Part shown: positions 35,293 through 44,771 of the stretch, piece by piece | How positions within the stretch are numbered: the first letter of the stretch is position 1 | Layout: each line of letters opens with the position of its first letter | The notes under the pieces: generated by a model | Told to the model about the DNA's origin: nothing | Database searches by the model: none | The model's input: only the letters and a program-made list of their open reading frames with translations | Program-made: the position numbers and the translations under genes | NCBI RefSeq assembly: GCF_003003265.1 | Contig: NZ_PVTL01000001.1 | Span: 1 to 64,000 of the forward strand | Reading direction: 5' to 3' | Length of the DNA: 64,000 nucleotides | DNA from: Glaciihabitans tibetensis | GTDB lineage: Bacteria > Actinomycetota > Actinomycetes > Actinomycetales > Microbacteriaceae

Positions 35293-36828
35293 ATGACCGA
35301 CCCCGAGATGACCCGTCCTGACACGACTGACACTGCCCGGACCGACCCGGACCTGTCCGCAATAGATCACGTCACTGCCGCGGCCGTAGATGCGATCTCC
35401 ACCGGCGACATCGCGACGGGAAGTGCCGCGTCTGTCGTCCACGCGCGCGGGGACAGGACTCGTGGTGAGCGCTCCGCGGCCGGCCCCGTAATCAGACCCG
35501 TAACCAGCCCCGCGGACGGGCAGCGCGCCTACGATCTCGATCGGGCCCACGTCTTCCACTCCTGGAGCGCCCAGGGTTCGCTCAACCCCTTCGTCATGGC
35601 TGGCGGGCTGGGAAGTACCATCTGGGACTTCGACGGCAACAGCTACCTCGACTTTTCCAGTCAGCTGGTCAACACCAACATCGGGCACCAACACCCGGCC
35701 GTTGTCGATGCCATCAAGGCCCAGGCCGACATTCTGACCACCGTTGCTCCCGCACACGCGAACCTCGCCCGGGGCGAGGCCGCCAGTCGCATCCTCGCGC
35801 TGGCAGGGCCGCGCTTTGGCAAGGTGTTCTTCACCAACGGCGGCGCCGACGCCAACGAGAATGCGATCCGCCTCGCCCGCCTGACCACCGGGCGCGACAA
35901 GGTGCTCTCCACCTACCGCAGCTACCACGGCAACACGGGCTCCGCGATTGTCGCCACGGGAGACTGGCGCCGGATCCCCAACGAGTACTCCCGCGGCCAC
36001 GTGCACTTCTTTGGGCCGTTCGCCTACCGGTCGGAGTTCTGGTCGGATTCGCCTGAGCAGGAGTGTGAACGCGCGCTCATTCACCTCGAACGGGTCATCC
36101 AATCTGAAGGACCTGCCTCGATAGCGGCGCTGCTGCTCGAGACCATCCCCGGAACGGCCGGGGTGCTGGTGCCTCCGCGCGGCTACCTGCAGGGGGTGCG
36201 CGCCCTGGCTGACAAGTACGGCATCGTGCTGATCTTCGACGAGGTGATGTGCGGCTTTGGGCGTACGGGCAACTGGTTCGCGTTCCAGGGATTCGCGGGG
36301 GACGGCGAGGTCACTCCCGACCTCATCACGTTCGCCAAGGGCGTCAACTCCGGGTACGTTCCCACGGGAGGCGTCATCATCTCGGAATCGATCGCGAACG
36401 CATTCGAGGACCAGGTGTTCGCGGGCGGACTGACCTACTCCGGTCATCCGCTGGCGATGGCCTCGATCGTCGGGGCGCTGGACGCGATGGAGGCCGAGGG
36501 CATCGTCGACAACGCGGCCAGCATCGGGCGCGACCACCTTGCCCCGGGGCTCGCTGCCCTTGCCGCTAAGCACCCGCTGATCGGCGAGGTGCGAGGCGTG
36601 GGAGTCTTCTGGGCCCTCGACCTGGTCAGCGACCCAGACACGCGAGAGCCGCTCTCCGGAGCAGTCGTTGCCCAGCTGAAGAAAGAACTGCTGGCGCGCG
36701 GGCTGATGCCGTTCGTCGCCGACAACAGAATTCACGTCGTTCCCCCGTGTGTGGTGACGGCGGAGGAGGTCGCGGCGGCCCTGGAGATGTACGACGCCGC
36801 ATTTACCGCCGTCGAAGCGGACCTTTAG
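35293..36828 (+). CDS. Class III aminotransferase, probable omega-amino acid (beta-alanine) aminotransferase
   Basis: 511-residue PLP enzyme. The catalytic Lys is near residue 349 (TFAKGVNSGYVPTGG), preceded by IFDEVMCGFGRTG; YDLDRAHVFHSWSAQ opens the catalytic domain. By context it would move the amino group of beta-alanine (or 3-aminoisobutyrate) to pyruvate, giving malonate semialdehyde and completing reductive pyrimidine breakdown. The first 75 residues are an Asp/Thr-rich extension not typical for the family; a good SD (AAGGAAG) supports ATG 35293 all the same. Other amine substrates are possible. Confidence 0.88.
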   Translation: MTDPEMTRPDTTDTARTDPDLSAIDHVTAAAVDAISTGDIATGSAASVVHARGDRTRGERSAAGPVIRPVTSPADGQRAYDLDRAHVFHSWSAQGSLNPFVMAGGLGSTIWDFDGNSYLDFSSQLVNTNIGHQHPAVVDAIKAQADILTTVAPAHANLARGEAASRILALAGPRFGKVFFTNGGADANENAIRLARLTTGRDKVLSTYRSYHGNTGSAIVATGDWRRIPNEYSRGHVHFFGPFAYRSEFWSDSPEQECERALIHLERVIQSEGPASIAALLLETIPGTAGVLVPPRGYLQGVRALADKYGIVLIFDEVMCGFGRTGNWFAFQGFAGDGEVTPDLITFAKGVNSGYVPTGGVIISESIANAFEDQVFAGGLTYSGHPLAMASIVGALDAMEAEGIVDNAASIGRDHLAPGLAALAAKHPLIGEVRGVGVFWALDLVSDPDTREPLSGAVVAQLKKELLARGLMPFVADNRIHVVPPCVVTAEEVAAALEMYDAAFTAVEADL

Positions 36829-36897
36829 AGAGAAGTTTTCCCCGGTTCGACCACAATGGCGGGCGGCGACGCTCATTGGCGCATAAGATAGACGGTT

Positions 36898-37476
36898 GTG
36901 TCACACTTCACCCCCACCCCCTTCACCGTCCCGGTGTTCGATCTTTTGCACCGGCCGGGCGAGATGCGCGAGCGCTCGCTCGACATCGTCGTCCCCGAGG
37001 GTTTCGGCAATGCCGTCATCGGTGTGAAGACCGGCGCGGAGATGCGCGTCGACGTGCGGCTGGAGTCGCTGCACGACGGCATTCTCGTCACCGGGAATGT
37101 CGACGTGGTGGCCGCCGGCGAATGCGTACGTTGCCTGATCGACGTCGAGGTTCCTCTCGAAGTCGATTTTGCGGAGCTTTTCGCGTATTCTGTGGACGAA
37201 GCTTTTGATTACACGGTTTCCGGCGAACATGTCGATCTAGAACCGTTGGTCAGGGATGCGGTCGTGTTGTCACTACCGTTTCAACCGGTCTGTCAGGAAG
37301 ACTGCCTCGGCCTGTGCCCGCAGTGTGGGGTACGGCTTCTGGACAACCCGGGTCACAAGCACGAAGAACCCATCGATCCCCGATGGGCTGCACTTGCTGG
37401 ACTCGATGGCCTGACCGAGGCCAACACCCAAGACGTCGATGGATCTGCGAGCAGTTCCACGGAAGAAAAGAGATAA
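36898..37476 (+). CDS. yceD: YceD family protein (DUF177)
   Basis: 192 residues. YceD proteins are widespread, linked to 23S rRNA/ribosome metabolism and nearly always precede rpmF, as here with a two-base gap. The conserved core is [22 protein letters not shown] and a second Cys cluster [13 protein letters not shown], which could bind zinc. GTG 36898 is the start. Marks the return to the housekeeping backbone after the accessory region. Confidence 0.92.
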   Translation: MSHFTPTPFTVPVFDLLHRPGEMRERSLDIVVPEGFGNAVIGVKTGAEMRVDVRLESLHDGILVTGNVDVVAAGECVRCLIDVEVPLEVDFAELFAYSVDEAFDYTVSGEHVDLEPLVRDAVVLSLPFQPVCQEDCLGLCPQCGVRLLDNPGHKHEEPIDPRWAALAGLDGLTEANTQDVDGSASSSTEEKR

Positions 37477-37478
37477 CC

Positions 37479-37682
37479 ATGGCTGTACCGAAGCGCAAAA
37501 TGTCCCGTGCAAGCACCCGTATGCGTCGCGCGCAGTGGAAGGCCACCGCGCCTACCCTCGTGAAGACCATTGAGGGCGGCAAGACGGTGTACAGCCTGCC
37601 TCACCGTGCGAAGGTCGTTGAGGACTCCACCGGAGCCCCCCTGTTCTTCGAGTACAAGGGCCGCAAGGTCGCGGACGTATAG
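37479..37682 (+). CDS. rpmF: 50S ribosomal protein L32
   Basis: 67-residue ribosomal protein with the family start [20 protein letters not shown]. It has no CXXC zinc ribbon, so it is the zinc-independent form. ATG 37479 lies two bases after the yceD stop, with AGAAAAGAG as ribosome site. The rnc gene follows in 26 bp. Confidence 0.96.
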   Translation: MAVPKRKMSRASTRMRRAQWKATAPTLVKTIEGGKTVYSLPHRAKVVEDSTGAPLFFEYKGRKVADV

Positions 37683-37708
37683 TCCCCCAAGAACAAACGA
37701 GTCGGCCC

Positions 37709-38464
37709 GTGTCTGGTACTAACGCCAGCCGGGCCGATTTGGCGCGCGCTCTCGGTGTCGACGTCAGCCCCGCTCTTCTGGAGCAGGCGCTGACTCACCG
37801 CTCCTTTGCCTACGAGAACGGCGGCATCCCGCACAACGAACGCCTGGAATTTCTCGGCGATTCGATTCTCGGGCAGGCCGTGACCGTGATGCTGTACCGC
37901 GAGAACCCCACGCTTGACGAGGGTGACCTCGCCAAACGGCGGGCCAGCCTCGTCTCGACGCTGGCCCTGGCGGAGGTCGCACGCTCGATCGGCCTCGGTT
38001 CTCATATTCGCCTCGGACGGGGCGAGCTGCTCACCGGTGGCAACGACAAGTCGTCGATTCTCGCTGACACGGTCGAAGCCGTCATCGGCGCGGTCTACCT
38101 CGACGCTGGCGCCGACGACGCGACGGCCTTTGTGCTGCGCCTTATCCGCCCGCTGCTGGAGAACCCGGAACGTTTCGGAGCCGCGATGGATCCCAAAACG
38201 TCCCTGCAGGAACTGGCTGCGCGACTCGGTCGGGAAGCTCCCGTGTACACGCTCACCGACACCGGTCCCGATCACTCGAAGAAGTTTCGCGCGGTCGTCT
38301 CGCTCGATTCCGAGGACATCGCGTCGGGTGTGGGTTCGAGCAAAAAGCAGGCAGAGATGGCTGCGGCTCTCGAAGCCTGGACGCTGCTGCGCACCGCCGC
38401 CGAATCTGCAGTCGCGACCGCCGAGACCGGTGCGAGTCCCTCCCGGCCCGCCGCTGGCTCCTGA
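37709..38464 (+). CDS. rnc: Ribonuclease III
   Basis: Double-strand RNA endonuclease for rRNA maturation. 251 residues: signature NERLEFLGDSILG (43-55) with catalytic Glu47 and Asp51, second site ADTVEAVIGAVYLD, and a C-terminal dsRNA-binding domain (DPKTSLQELAARLG to KKQAEMAAALEAW). A short Ala/Ser/Thr tail is extra. Start GTG 37709. Confidence 0.96.
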   Translation: MSGTNASRADLARALGVDVSPALLEQALTHRSFAYENGGIPHNERLEFLGDSILGQAVTVMLYRENPTLDEGDLAKRRASLVSTLALAEVARSIGLGSHIRLGRGELLTGGNDKSSILADTVEAVIGAVYLDAGADDATAFVLRLIRPLLENPERFGAAMDPKTSLQELAARLGREAPVYTLTDTGPDHSKKFRAVVSLDSEDIASGVGSSKKQAEMAAALEAWTLLRTAAESAVATAETGASPSRPAAGS

Positions 38465-38467
38465 GCC

Positions 38468-39343
38468 GTGCCCGAGCTTCCCGAGGTTGAGGTTGTCCGT
38501 GCGGGGCTCGAGCCCGCCGTGACCGGTGCGGTCGTGGCATCCGTCACCGTATTCGACGAACGATCGCTGCGCCGCCACACCGGCCCCAGCGAGGACTTCG
38601 TCGAGCGGCTCGAAGGGTCGGAGTTCACCGGAGCCTCCCGCCGCGGCAAGTTCTTGTGGCTGCCCCTGGCCGGTGGCACCGAGGCCCTCGTTGTGCATCT
38701 CGGGATGAGTGGACAGGTGCTGCTGCGCGACCGCCAGTCCGACGACAGGCTCACCCGCATCCGCCTCGACGTGCGCCACCCCGTGCACGGAGACCTTCGC
38801 CTGAATTTTGTTGACCAGCGCATATTCGGGTCGATGGCGATCAACGAGCTTGAGGACACGGCGGATGTCGCGGGGCAGCGGATTCCCCGCCAAGTCGCAC
38901 ACATCGCCCGCGACCCGCTTGACCCGCACTTCAACGACGCGCAGTTCTTCGCCCAACTATCGCGACGCAACACCGGCATCAAGCGCGCGCTGCTCGACCA
39001 GGGGCTCATCAGCGGGATCGGCAACATCTACGCCGACGAGGCCCTGTGGGCGTCCCGCATCCACTACGACCAGTCGGCCGCAAGCCTCAGTCGCGCGCGC
39101 GCGCGAACCCTTCTCGCGGAGGTGCGCCTGGTGCTCGGCAAAGCGCTTGCCGAGGGCGGAACCAGCTTCGACGCCCAGTACGTCAACGTCAACGGCGCAT
39201 CCGGCTACTTCTCCCACTCGCTGAACGCCTACGGGCGTCAGGGTCGGGAGTGCCCCCGCTGCGGCCGTCCCATCGTGCGGGAAAGTTTCATGAACCGAGG
39301 CTCTCACTTCTGCGCCTTCTGCCAGCGGTTGCGCTCGGCGTAG
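38468..39343 (+). CDS. mutM: Formamidopyrimidine-DNA glycosylase
   Basis: Excises 8-oxoguanine and other oxidised purines and nicks the site. 291 residues: Pro2-Glu3 catalytic N-terminus (PELPEVE), Lys in RRGKFLWLP, H2TH segment ISGIGNIYADEALW, and C-terminal zinc finger CPRC...CAFC. GTG 38468 is three bases after rnc. Its last six codons including the stop are tandemly duplicated after the gene. Confidence 0.96.
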   Translation: MPELPEVEVVRAGLEPAVTGAVVASVTVFDERSLRRHTGPSEDFVERLEGSEFTGASRRGKFLWLPLAGGTEALVVHLGMSGQVLLRDRQSDDRLTRIRLDVRHPVHGDLRLNFVDQRIFGSMAINELEDTADVAGQRIPRQVAHIARDPLDPHFNDAQFFAQLSRRNTGIKRALLDQGLISGIGNIYADEALWASRIHYDQSAASLSRARARTLLAEVRLVLGKALAEGGTSFDAQYVNVNGASGYFSHSLNAYGRQGRECPRCGRPIVRESFMNRGSHFCAFCQRLRSA

Positions 39344-39361
39344 CGGTTGCGCTCGGTGTAG
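39324..39361 (+). repeat. 18-bp tandem duplication of the mutM end with its stop
   Basis: CGGTTGCGCTCGGCGTAG, the last five codons and TAG of mutM (stop 39341-39343), is repeated as CGGTTGCGCTCGGTGTAG with the second TAG at 39359-39361, in frame. A degenerate third unit with TTGCGCCCGGTGTAG follows near 39381-39395. Confidence 0.9.
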
Positions 39362-39753
39362 CGCTGCTTGTCGCGAACAGTTGCGCCCGGTGTAGCGGTG
39401 CCTGTCGCGAACGGTACTCGTCGCTGACTGGGTCGCGATCTGCCGCCTGCTATGTGCTGGGATTGCCGGTGCACGTCCGCCGAGCGGCCAGTCGCTGCCG
39501 CTTGCGAGCGCCGAGCGGCCAGTTGCTGCTGGTGTGCTTACGTCCACCGGCCAGTCGCGCACCGAGTTTGGCCCCGCGACGGCGTGTTGCTGTCCGTTCG
39601 ATGCGGCGAAGATGGGGCGGATGTCGGCGCCTGTCCGTTCGGCGGATGGCTCCGAGATATCTCGCCGCCAGACTAGAAAATTGGTGCGAATCAGTGCGTT
39701 CGGCGTGTTTGTGCCGCGGGTGCTGCGGGTGCGTTCGGCACAGTCACGCGAGG
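39362..39753. other. Gene-free gap between mutM and the GNAT gene
   Basis: About 390 bp between convergent genes. It holds degenerate copies of the mutM tail, a GAGATATCTC palindrome near 39653 and several GCGAGCGGCCAGT-like short repeats around 39480-39525. No supportable gene, promoter or T-tract terminator. Confidence 0.6.
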
Positions 39754-41007
39754 TCAGTGCGTCGCGAGAACTTTGCGCCAGGCGCCGTCGTAGCCCACGG
39801 CGACAAAGCCGAGCGCCTCATTGACCCGCAGCATGTGCCGGTTCTCCTCCGCGTTGAACGTGGTCACGCTGGGGTAGCCGGGGTGCAACCGCTGCAGCTG
39901 CTGCAGGTTCGCCGCCTTGACCAGCATTCCCAGGCGGTGTCCTCGGTGTTCGCGAAGAACCAGGGTGTCCTCTTGCGCGACGGATCGGCCCCGATCGCCG
40001 GGAACGGACAGATCGGTGAACGCCACCAGCGTGCCGGTAGGGATGTACTCCGCGGCCGCCGTCAGCAGAGTGCGGGGGCTCGCCTCGGCGCGGTCGTCCT
40101 CCGCGCGCAAGCGGGCTGCATCCCAGGTGTCCTCGGTGATGTCGAGTCCGGCGGACGGCGCGTCGGTGCTCATCCGTTGGCTCATCACGGCGATGTCGTC
40201 GAGCCAGCGTTCTGGCGTGCGGCCCTGCCAGGTAATCACCCGGTAGTTCGGCCCGGCATGGTCGGAGGCGGCCCGCAGCTCGGCCTCCACCACTGTCAGA
40301 TCCACCGGCAGCGCCAGCCGGCTGAACCTCTCCACCTGCTCGAGCGCGTAACCACGGTGCAGCGCGAACTGTGTGCCGGCACTGTGCAGCGGCATCGCGC
40401 CGAACCCGGTCGGGGACGGCAGCGTCTCGGCGTCGCCGCCCGCGGTGCCGATCCCCGCGCTTCCGATCCCCGCGCTGCCGATCCCCGCGCTGCCATCGGC
40501 GTCGCGCCCAACATCGGTACCAGCCACGGATTCGCCCAAGGGCTCGGCTCGGGACTCGGCCCGGGACTCGGCCCGGGACTCGACCAGGGATTCGGCCCGG
40601 GCGAGTTGGTACCCCTGCAGCACCCGGTAACCGCTCGCGAGGGCGACGGCTTCGATTCGGTCCAGCAGAGCGCCGCCGATGCCACGCCGCCGGAACTCCG
40701 GCAGCACATCGATGCTCGCCCAGGCCTCCGGCGCGGCGTCGTCCGCGATGGCCTCGTACACCGCCCTCCCGACGATCCGTTTGCCAACGCGTGCGACCAC
40801 GAGACGGCGGGGTACATACGGATCGTGCCATTTCGGGAGCAGCTCAGTCGCGGCGAACGCGAGCTCGTAGGAGCCGATCTCGGCGGCCTCGACCGCGTTG
40901 CGCACGGCAAGGCTCTCGCGGAACGCGGCGGCGGCGGGATCCTCGCCCACACTCGCGTCATTCGACACGGCCGAAGGGGTGGGCACCTCGTCGATCACGA
41001 ACTGCAT
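39754..41007 (-). CDS. Tandem GNAT-family N-acetyltransferase
   Basis: 417 residues. The N-terminal GNAT domain has the acetyl-CoA loop RRRGIGGALLDRIEA; a second region with TLVLREHRGHRLGMLVKAAN and NRHMLRVNEALGFVAVG resembles the second GNAT lobe. Between them is a low-complexity insertion of two in-frame minisatellites: ESRA repeats (12-bp unit near 40556-40600) and GSAGI repeats (15-bp unit near 40440-40500). Start ATG 41007 has GAGGAGA upstream; 41040 is a weaker alternative. Substrate unknown. Confidence 0.85.
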   Translation of the reverse strand: MQFVIDEVPTPSAVSNDASVGEDPAAAAFRESLAVRNAVEAAEIGSYELAFAATELLPKWHDPYVPRRLVVARVGKRIVGRAVYEAIADDAAPEAWASIDVLPEFRRRGIGGALLDRIEAVALASGYRVLQGYQLARAESLVESRAESRAESRAEPLGESVAGTDVGRDADGSAGIGSAGIGSAGIGTAGGDAETLPSPTGFGAMPLHSAGTQFALHRGYALEQVERFSRLALPVDLTVVEAELRAASDHAGPNYRVITWQGRTPERWLDDIAVMSQRMSTDAPSAGLDITEDTWDAARLRAEDDRAEASPRTLLTAAAEYIPTGTLVAFTDLSVPGDRGRSVAQEDTLVLREHRGHRLGMLVKAANLQQLQRLHPGYPSVTTFNAEENRHMLRVNEALGFVAVGYDGAWRKVLATH

Positions 41008-41163
41008 CAGGTCTCCTCGCTGGCGCCATCCTCGCCGCACGTTCCGTTTCCAGTATGCGCTCCCGCGCGGCGCTGCCTCACGGGCAGATCACCCCTCCTC
41101 CGGTACCGTTGTGCCTGATGCGGCCGCGAGTCGTGCTATGGACGATGCCGGAAGGGAGTCGAC

Positions 41164-44100
41164 GTGTACCTGAAAAGCCTCACGCTCAAGGGTTTCAAGT
41201 CGTTCGCCCAGCCCACAACTTTCGCCTTCGAACCCGGGGTGACCTGCGTGGTCGGCCCCAACGGGTCGGGTAAGAGCAACGTCGTCGACGCGCTCGCCTG
41301 GGTGATGGGCGAGCAGGGGGCCAAGACGCTCCGCGGCGGCAAGATGGAAGACGTCATCTTCGCGGGAACGTCTACCCGGGGCCCGCTCGGTCGCGCCGAA
41401 GTCATCCTCACCATCGACAACTCCGATGGTGCCCTGCCCATCGAGTACACCGAAGTCACCATCAGCCGCACGCTCTTTCGCAACGGCGGCAGCGAATACG
41501 CCATCAACGGCAAAAGCTGTCGCTTGCTTGATGTGCAGGAGCTTCTCAGCGACTCCGGCCTTGGGCGGGAAATGCACGTCATCGTGGGGCAGGGTCAACT
41601 CGACGCGGTGCTGCGGGCAAGCCCCGAAGAACGCCGCGGGTTCATCGAGGAAGCCGCCGGAATCCTCAAGCACCGCCGTCGCAAAGAGAAGACCCTGCGC
41701 AAGCTCGACGCGATGCAGGCGAACCTCACCCGGCTCAGCGACCTCGCCGGTGAGATCCGCCGCCAACTGAAGCCTCTCGGACATCAGGCAGAAATCGCCC
41801 GCGAAGCGCAGTCCATCGCCGCCATCGTGCGAGATGCGCGCGCCCGCCTGCTCGCCGACGACGTGGTTACGCTGCGCGAAAGCCTGACCAGGCACGGACG
41901 CAACGAGACCGAACGCAAGACCGAGCGGATCGTGTTGCAGGAACAGGTGGATGCCGCGAAGCTGCGAGCGGCGCGGATCGAACAGCTTCAGGTGGGCGAC
42001 GCCGTCGATGCCGCCCGGCGCGTCGCGTTCGGACTCGAATCGGCGCAGGAACGGCTGCGCGGACTCTACAACCTGGCAAACCAGCGGCTGTCGTTGCTCG
42101 GATCCCAGCTCGACTCGTCCGCACTCACCCCCGGCGTCACCCAGCAGATGGTGGATGCTGCGCTCGACGAGGCCACCCGCCTCACCGCGGCGATTGCCGA
42201 GGCCGAGGCGGCGTGGCATCAGGCCCAGCGCGACACCGCCCTGGCGCGGGGCGATCTCGACGCGCTCGACGAAGAGATCTCTTTCCAGAGTTCGCTCATC
42301 TCTCGCCACGACCTCGAACTGTCGAAGCTCGGGGGGCAGGCCGACACGGCCGCGTCCCGCCTCGCCGCTGTGCGCGGCGAGGTGCTCCGGCAGCAGAATG
42401 CGCTCGACGCCGCCCGCGCCCGCCGCGATGCGGCCCACCAGGCGCTCGCGCTTGCGGAAGACGAGGCGGCACTCAACGAAGCCGTCGACACCGACCTCGA
42501 CGCGCGGTATCAGGGAGCCCAGCAGCAGCTGGCGGCCGCGGAAACCGAAATCGACGCCCTGCGCGAGAGCCTGCACACCCTCGAACGGGAACGCGACGCC
42601 CTGGCCGCCCGGCGCGGCGCGCTCTCCAGCGCCCTGGACCAGAAGGACGGCTCGAGCGCTCTCGTGGCTGCGCGTCTCCACGGGATCCGCGGCCTCGTCG
42701 CCGAGCACATCCAGATCACGCCCGGCTACGAGGCCGCTATTGCCGCAGCGCTCGGCACCCTGTCGGACGCGGTCCTCGCCGACAGCCGTCAGGACGCCCT
42801 CGCGGCGCTCGCACACGCGTCCGCCGCGGAGATGGGTCGCATCGCCCTGGTGATCGGGCAATCCGAAGCCGCGATCGTGAACGCCGCCGTCCCCGGACTC
42901 GGCTCGTTTGACACGGTGGATTCGGCCGACACGGCGATCTCGGCCGCGCAGGTGGTGACCGCTCCCGACGGAATCCTGAGGGTGCTCGACCGGGTGATCA
43001 TTGCGGAAGACCACGAAACCGCGGCCCGTGTCTGGGCTTCGTTGACTCCGGACCAGAGTGACATCACGGTCATCACCAGATCGGGGGACGTCACCAGCCG
43101 CCACGTCCTGCGCGGCGGTTCCGGTGCCAGACGCTCCCGGCTCGAGCTCGTCGCCGACCGGGACGCGGCGGTCGACCGCCTCGCGACGGTCGCCAGCCTG
43201 ATCGAGGATGCTCGTTTTGCGCTCGCGGAACAGCGGGCGACCGTGCAGGCCGCGAAGCAGCAGTCGACCGAGACGCTGTCGGCTCTGCGCGAATATGACT
43301 CGCAGCTCGCGGCGCAGTCCGAACGGCTCAACCGTGCGCGTGCGCAGGCGGAGTCCGCCGAGGCGGAAGCACAGCGCCTCGAGCGCGGCCTTGCGCTGGC
43401 CACCGAGTCGGTCGCCGGGGCGGTGGCTGCCGCAGAGAAGGCCCGCGCCGAGCTTGACGTGGTGCGTTCTCGTCCCCGGCCGATGCTCGACGCGAGTGCC
43501 CGGAATGGATTATCAGCTGAGGTGGATGCCGCGCGCGAACGCGAAATCGAAGCGCGACTCCGAGTGGAGACCGCACGCGAGCGCGTTCGGGCGCAGCAAC
43601 TTCAGGCGGCGCAGCTCGGTCGTCAGCGCGAAGCCGAGCGAGCCGCCGCCGACGAGGCCGCGCGTCGCGCAGTGATCCGCCGGCGCCAGGTGACCGCGGC
43701 CGAACGGGTCATCGCAGCGCTGCCCGCGGTGCTCGACGCCGTGGACCGCTCCGTCACCGAGGCGCGTGTGCAGCTGGCCGCGCGCGAGGCGGAACGCAGC
43801 CACCAGAACGAGGAGTTGGCGGCTCTCCGTCGCACGGAGTCCGAACTGCGCGAACGCCTTCACGGGGTGAGCGAGTCGGTACACGGCCTGGAGATGCAGA
43901 TCTACGAGAAGAAACTGCAGCTGACCACCCTGCTAGAGCGTGCCGCGGCCGAGTTGGGGCTGGTGGAAGAGGTGCTGGTCGCGGAGTACGGCCCCGGGCT
44001 GCTGGTGCCTGCCGATATGGCGGACCCCGCGACATCCGCCGTGCCAAAAATATCATCCGACGGCGCCGACGAGCCGACCGAGGAGAGCGGCAGGCCGTAC

Positions 44101-44769
44101 GTGCGCGCCGAGCAGGAAAGCCGCCTGGCGAAGGCCGAACGCAAGATGTCCCAGCTCGGACGGGTAAACCCGCTGGCACTCGAGGAGTTCGCCGCTCTCG
44201 AGCAGCGCCACCAGTTCCTCACGGAGCAGCTCACCGACCTGACCAACACCCGGCGCGACCTGCTGACCATCATCGACGAGATCGACGAGAAGATGCAGCT
44301 CATCTTCTCGAGCGCGTTCACCGACACCCAGGAAGCATTCGGCCGCGTCTTCCCCGTGCTGTTCCCGGGCGGAACCGGCAGCATCTTCCTGACAAACCCG
44401 GACGACCCGCTCACCACGGGCATCGAGGTGACGGTGAAGCCGGCGGGAAAGAAGATCGAGCGGCTGTCGTTGCTGTCCGGTGGTGAGCGCTCGCTTGCCG
44501 CGGTTGCGCTGCTCATCGCGATCTTCAAGGCGCGCCCGAGCCCGTTCTACATCATGGACGAGGTCGAGGCGGCGCTCGACGACGCGAACCTGGGGCGACT
44601 GCTCACCATCTTCGAAGACCTGCGCGAGAATTCACAACTCATCGTGATCACCCACCAGAAGCGCACCATGGAGATCGCCGACGCACTCTACGGGGTGTCG
44701 ATGCGCGCGGACGGAATCAGCGCGGTGGTCGGCCAACGCGTAGCGCAGCCCGAGCAGCGCGCGAGCTGA
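41164..44769 (+). CDS. smc: Chromosome segregation protein SMC
   Basis: 1201-residue SMC ATPase that compacts and segregates the chromosome with ScpA/B. Walker A GPNGSGKSN (31-39), long coiled coils (Glu/Arg/Ala-rich), hinge near 500-650, signature LSGGERSLAAVAL (about 1106) and Walker B FYIMDEVEAALDD. Length is typical. GTG 41164 is the start. Usually followed by ftsY; here about 3.5 kb of minus-strand genes separate them. Confidence 0.97.
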   Translation: MYLKSLTLKGFKSFAQPTTFAFEPGVTCVVGPNGSGKSNVVDALAWVMGEQGAKTLRGGKMEDVIFAGTSTRGPLGRAEVILTIDNSDGALPIEYTEVTISRTLFRNGGSEYAINGKSCRLLDVQELLSDSGLGREMHVIVGQGQLDAVLRASPEERRGFIEEAAGILKHRRRKEKTLRKLDAMQANLTRLSDLAGEIRRQLKPLGHQAEIAREAQSIAAIVRDARARLLADDVVTLRESLTRHGRNETERKTERIVLQEQVDAAKLRAARIEQLQVGDAVDAARRVAFGLESAQERLRGLYNLANQRLSLLGSQLDSSALTPGVTQQMVDAALDEATRLTAAIAEAEAAWHQAQRDTALARGDLDALDEEISFQSSLISRHDLELSKLGGQADTAASRLAAVRGEVLRQQNALDAARARRDAAHQALALAEDEAALNEAVDTDLDARYQGAQQQLAAAETEIDALRESLHTLERERDALAARRGALSSALDQKDGSSALVAARLHGIRGLVAEHIQITPGYEAAIAAALGTLSDAVLADSRQDALAALAHASAAEMGRIALVIGQSEAAIVNAAVPGLGSFDTVDSADTAISAAQVVTAPDGILRVLDRVIIAEDHETAARVWASLTPDQSDITVITRSGDVTSRHVLRGGSGARRSRLELVADRDAAVDRLATVASLIEDARFALAEQRATVQAAKQQSTETLSALREYDSQLAAQSERLNRARAQAESAEAEAQRLERGLALATESVAGAVAAAEKARAELDVVRSRPRPMLDASARNGLSAEVDAAREREIEARLRVETARERVRAQQLQAAQLGRQREAERAAADEAARRAVIRRRQVTAAERVIAALPAVLDAVDRSVTEARVQLAAREAERSHQNEELAALRRTESELRERLHGVSESVHGLEMQIYEKKLQLTTLLERAAAELGLVEEVLVAEYGPGLLVPADMADPATSAVPKISSDGADEPTEESGRPYVRAEQESRLAKAERKMSQLGRVNPLALEEFAALEQRHQFLTEQLTDLTNTRRDLLTIIDEIDEKMQLIFSSAFTDTQEAFGRVFPVLFPGGTGSIFLTNPDDPLTTGIEVTVKPAGKKIERLSLLSGGERSLAAVALLIAIFKARPSPFYIMDEVEAALDDANLGRLLTIFEDLRENSQLIVITHQKRTMEIADALYGVSMRADGISAVVGQRVAQPEQRAS

Positions 44770-44771
44770 GG

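Noticed and set aside
34879-36876. A 665-codon minus-strand frame
   Set aside because: Antisense shadow of the class III aminotransferase gene, whose PLP-Lys motif is intact.
39046-41118. A 690-codon plus-strand frame
   Set aside because: Spans the mutM end, a repeat gap and the antisense of the GNAT gene; no coherent protein motifs.
41089-43104. A 671-codon minus-strand frame
   Set aside because: Antisense shadow of smc; high-GC codon bias leaves the opposite frame open.
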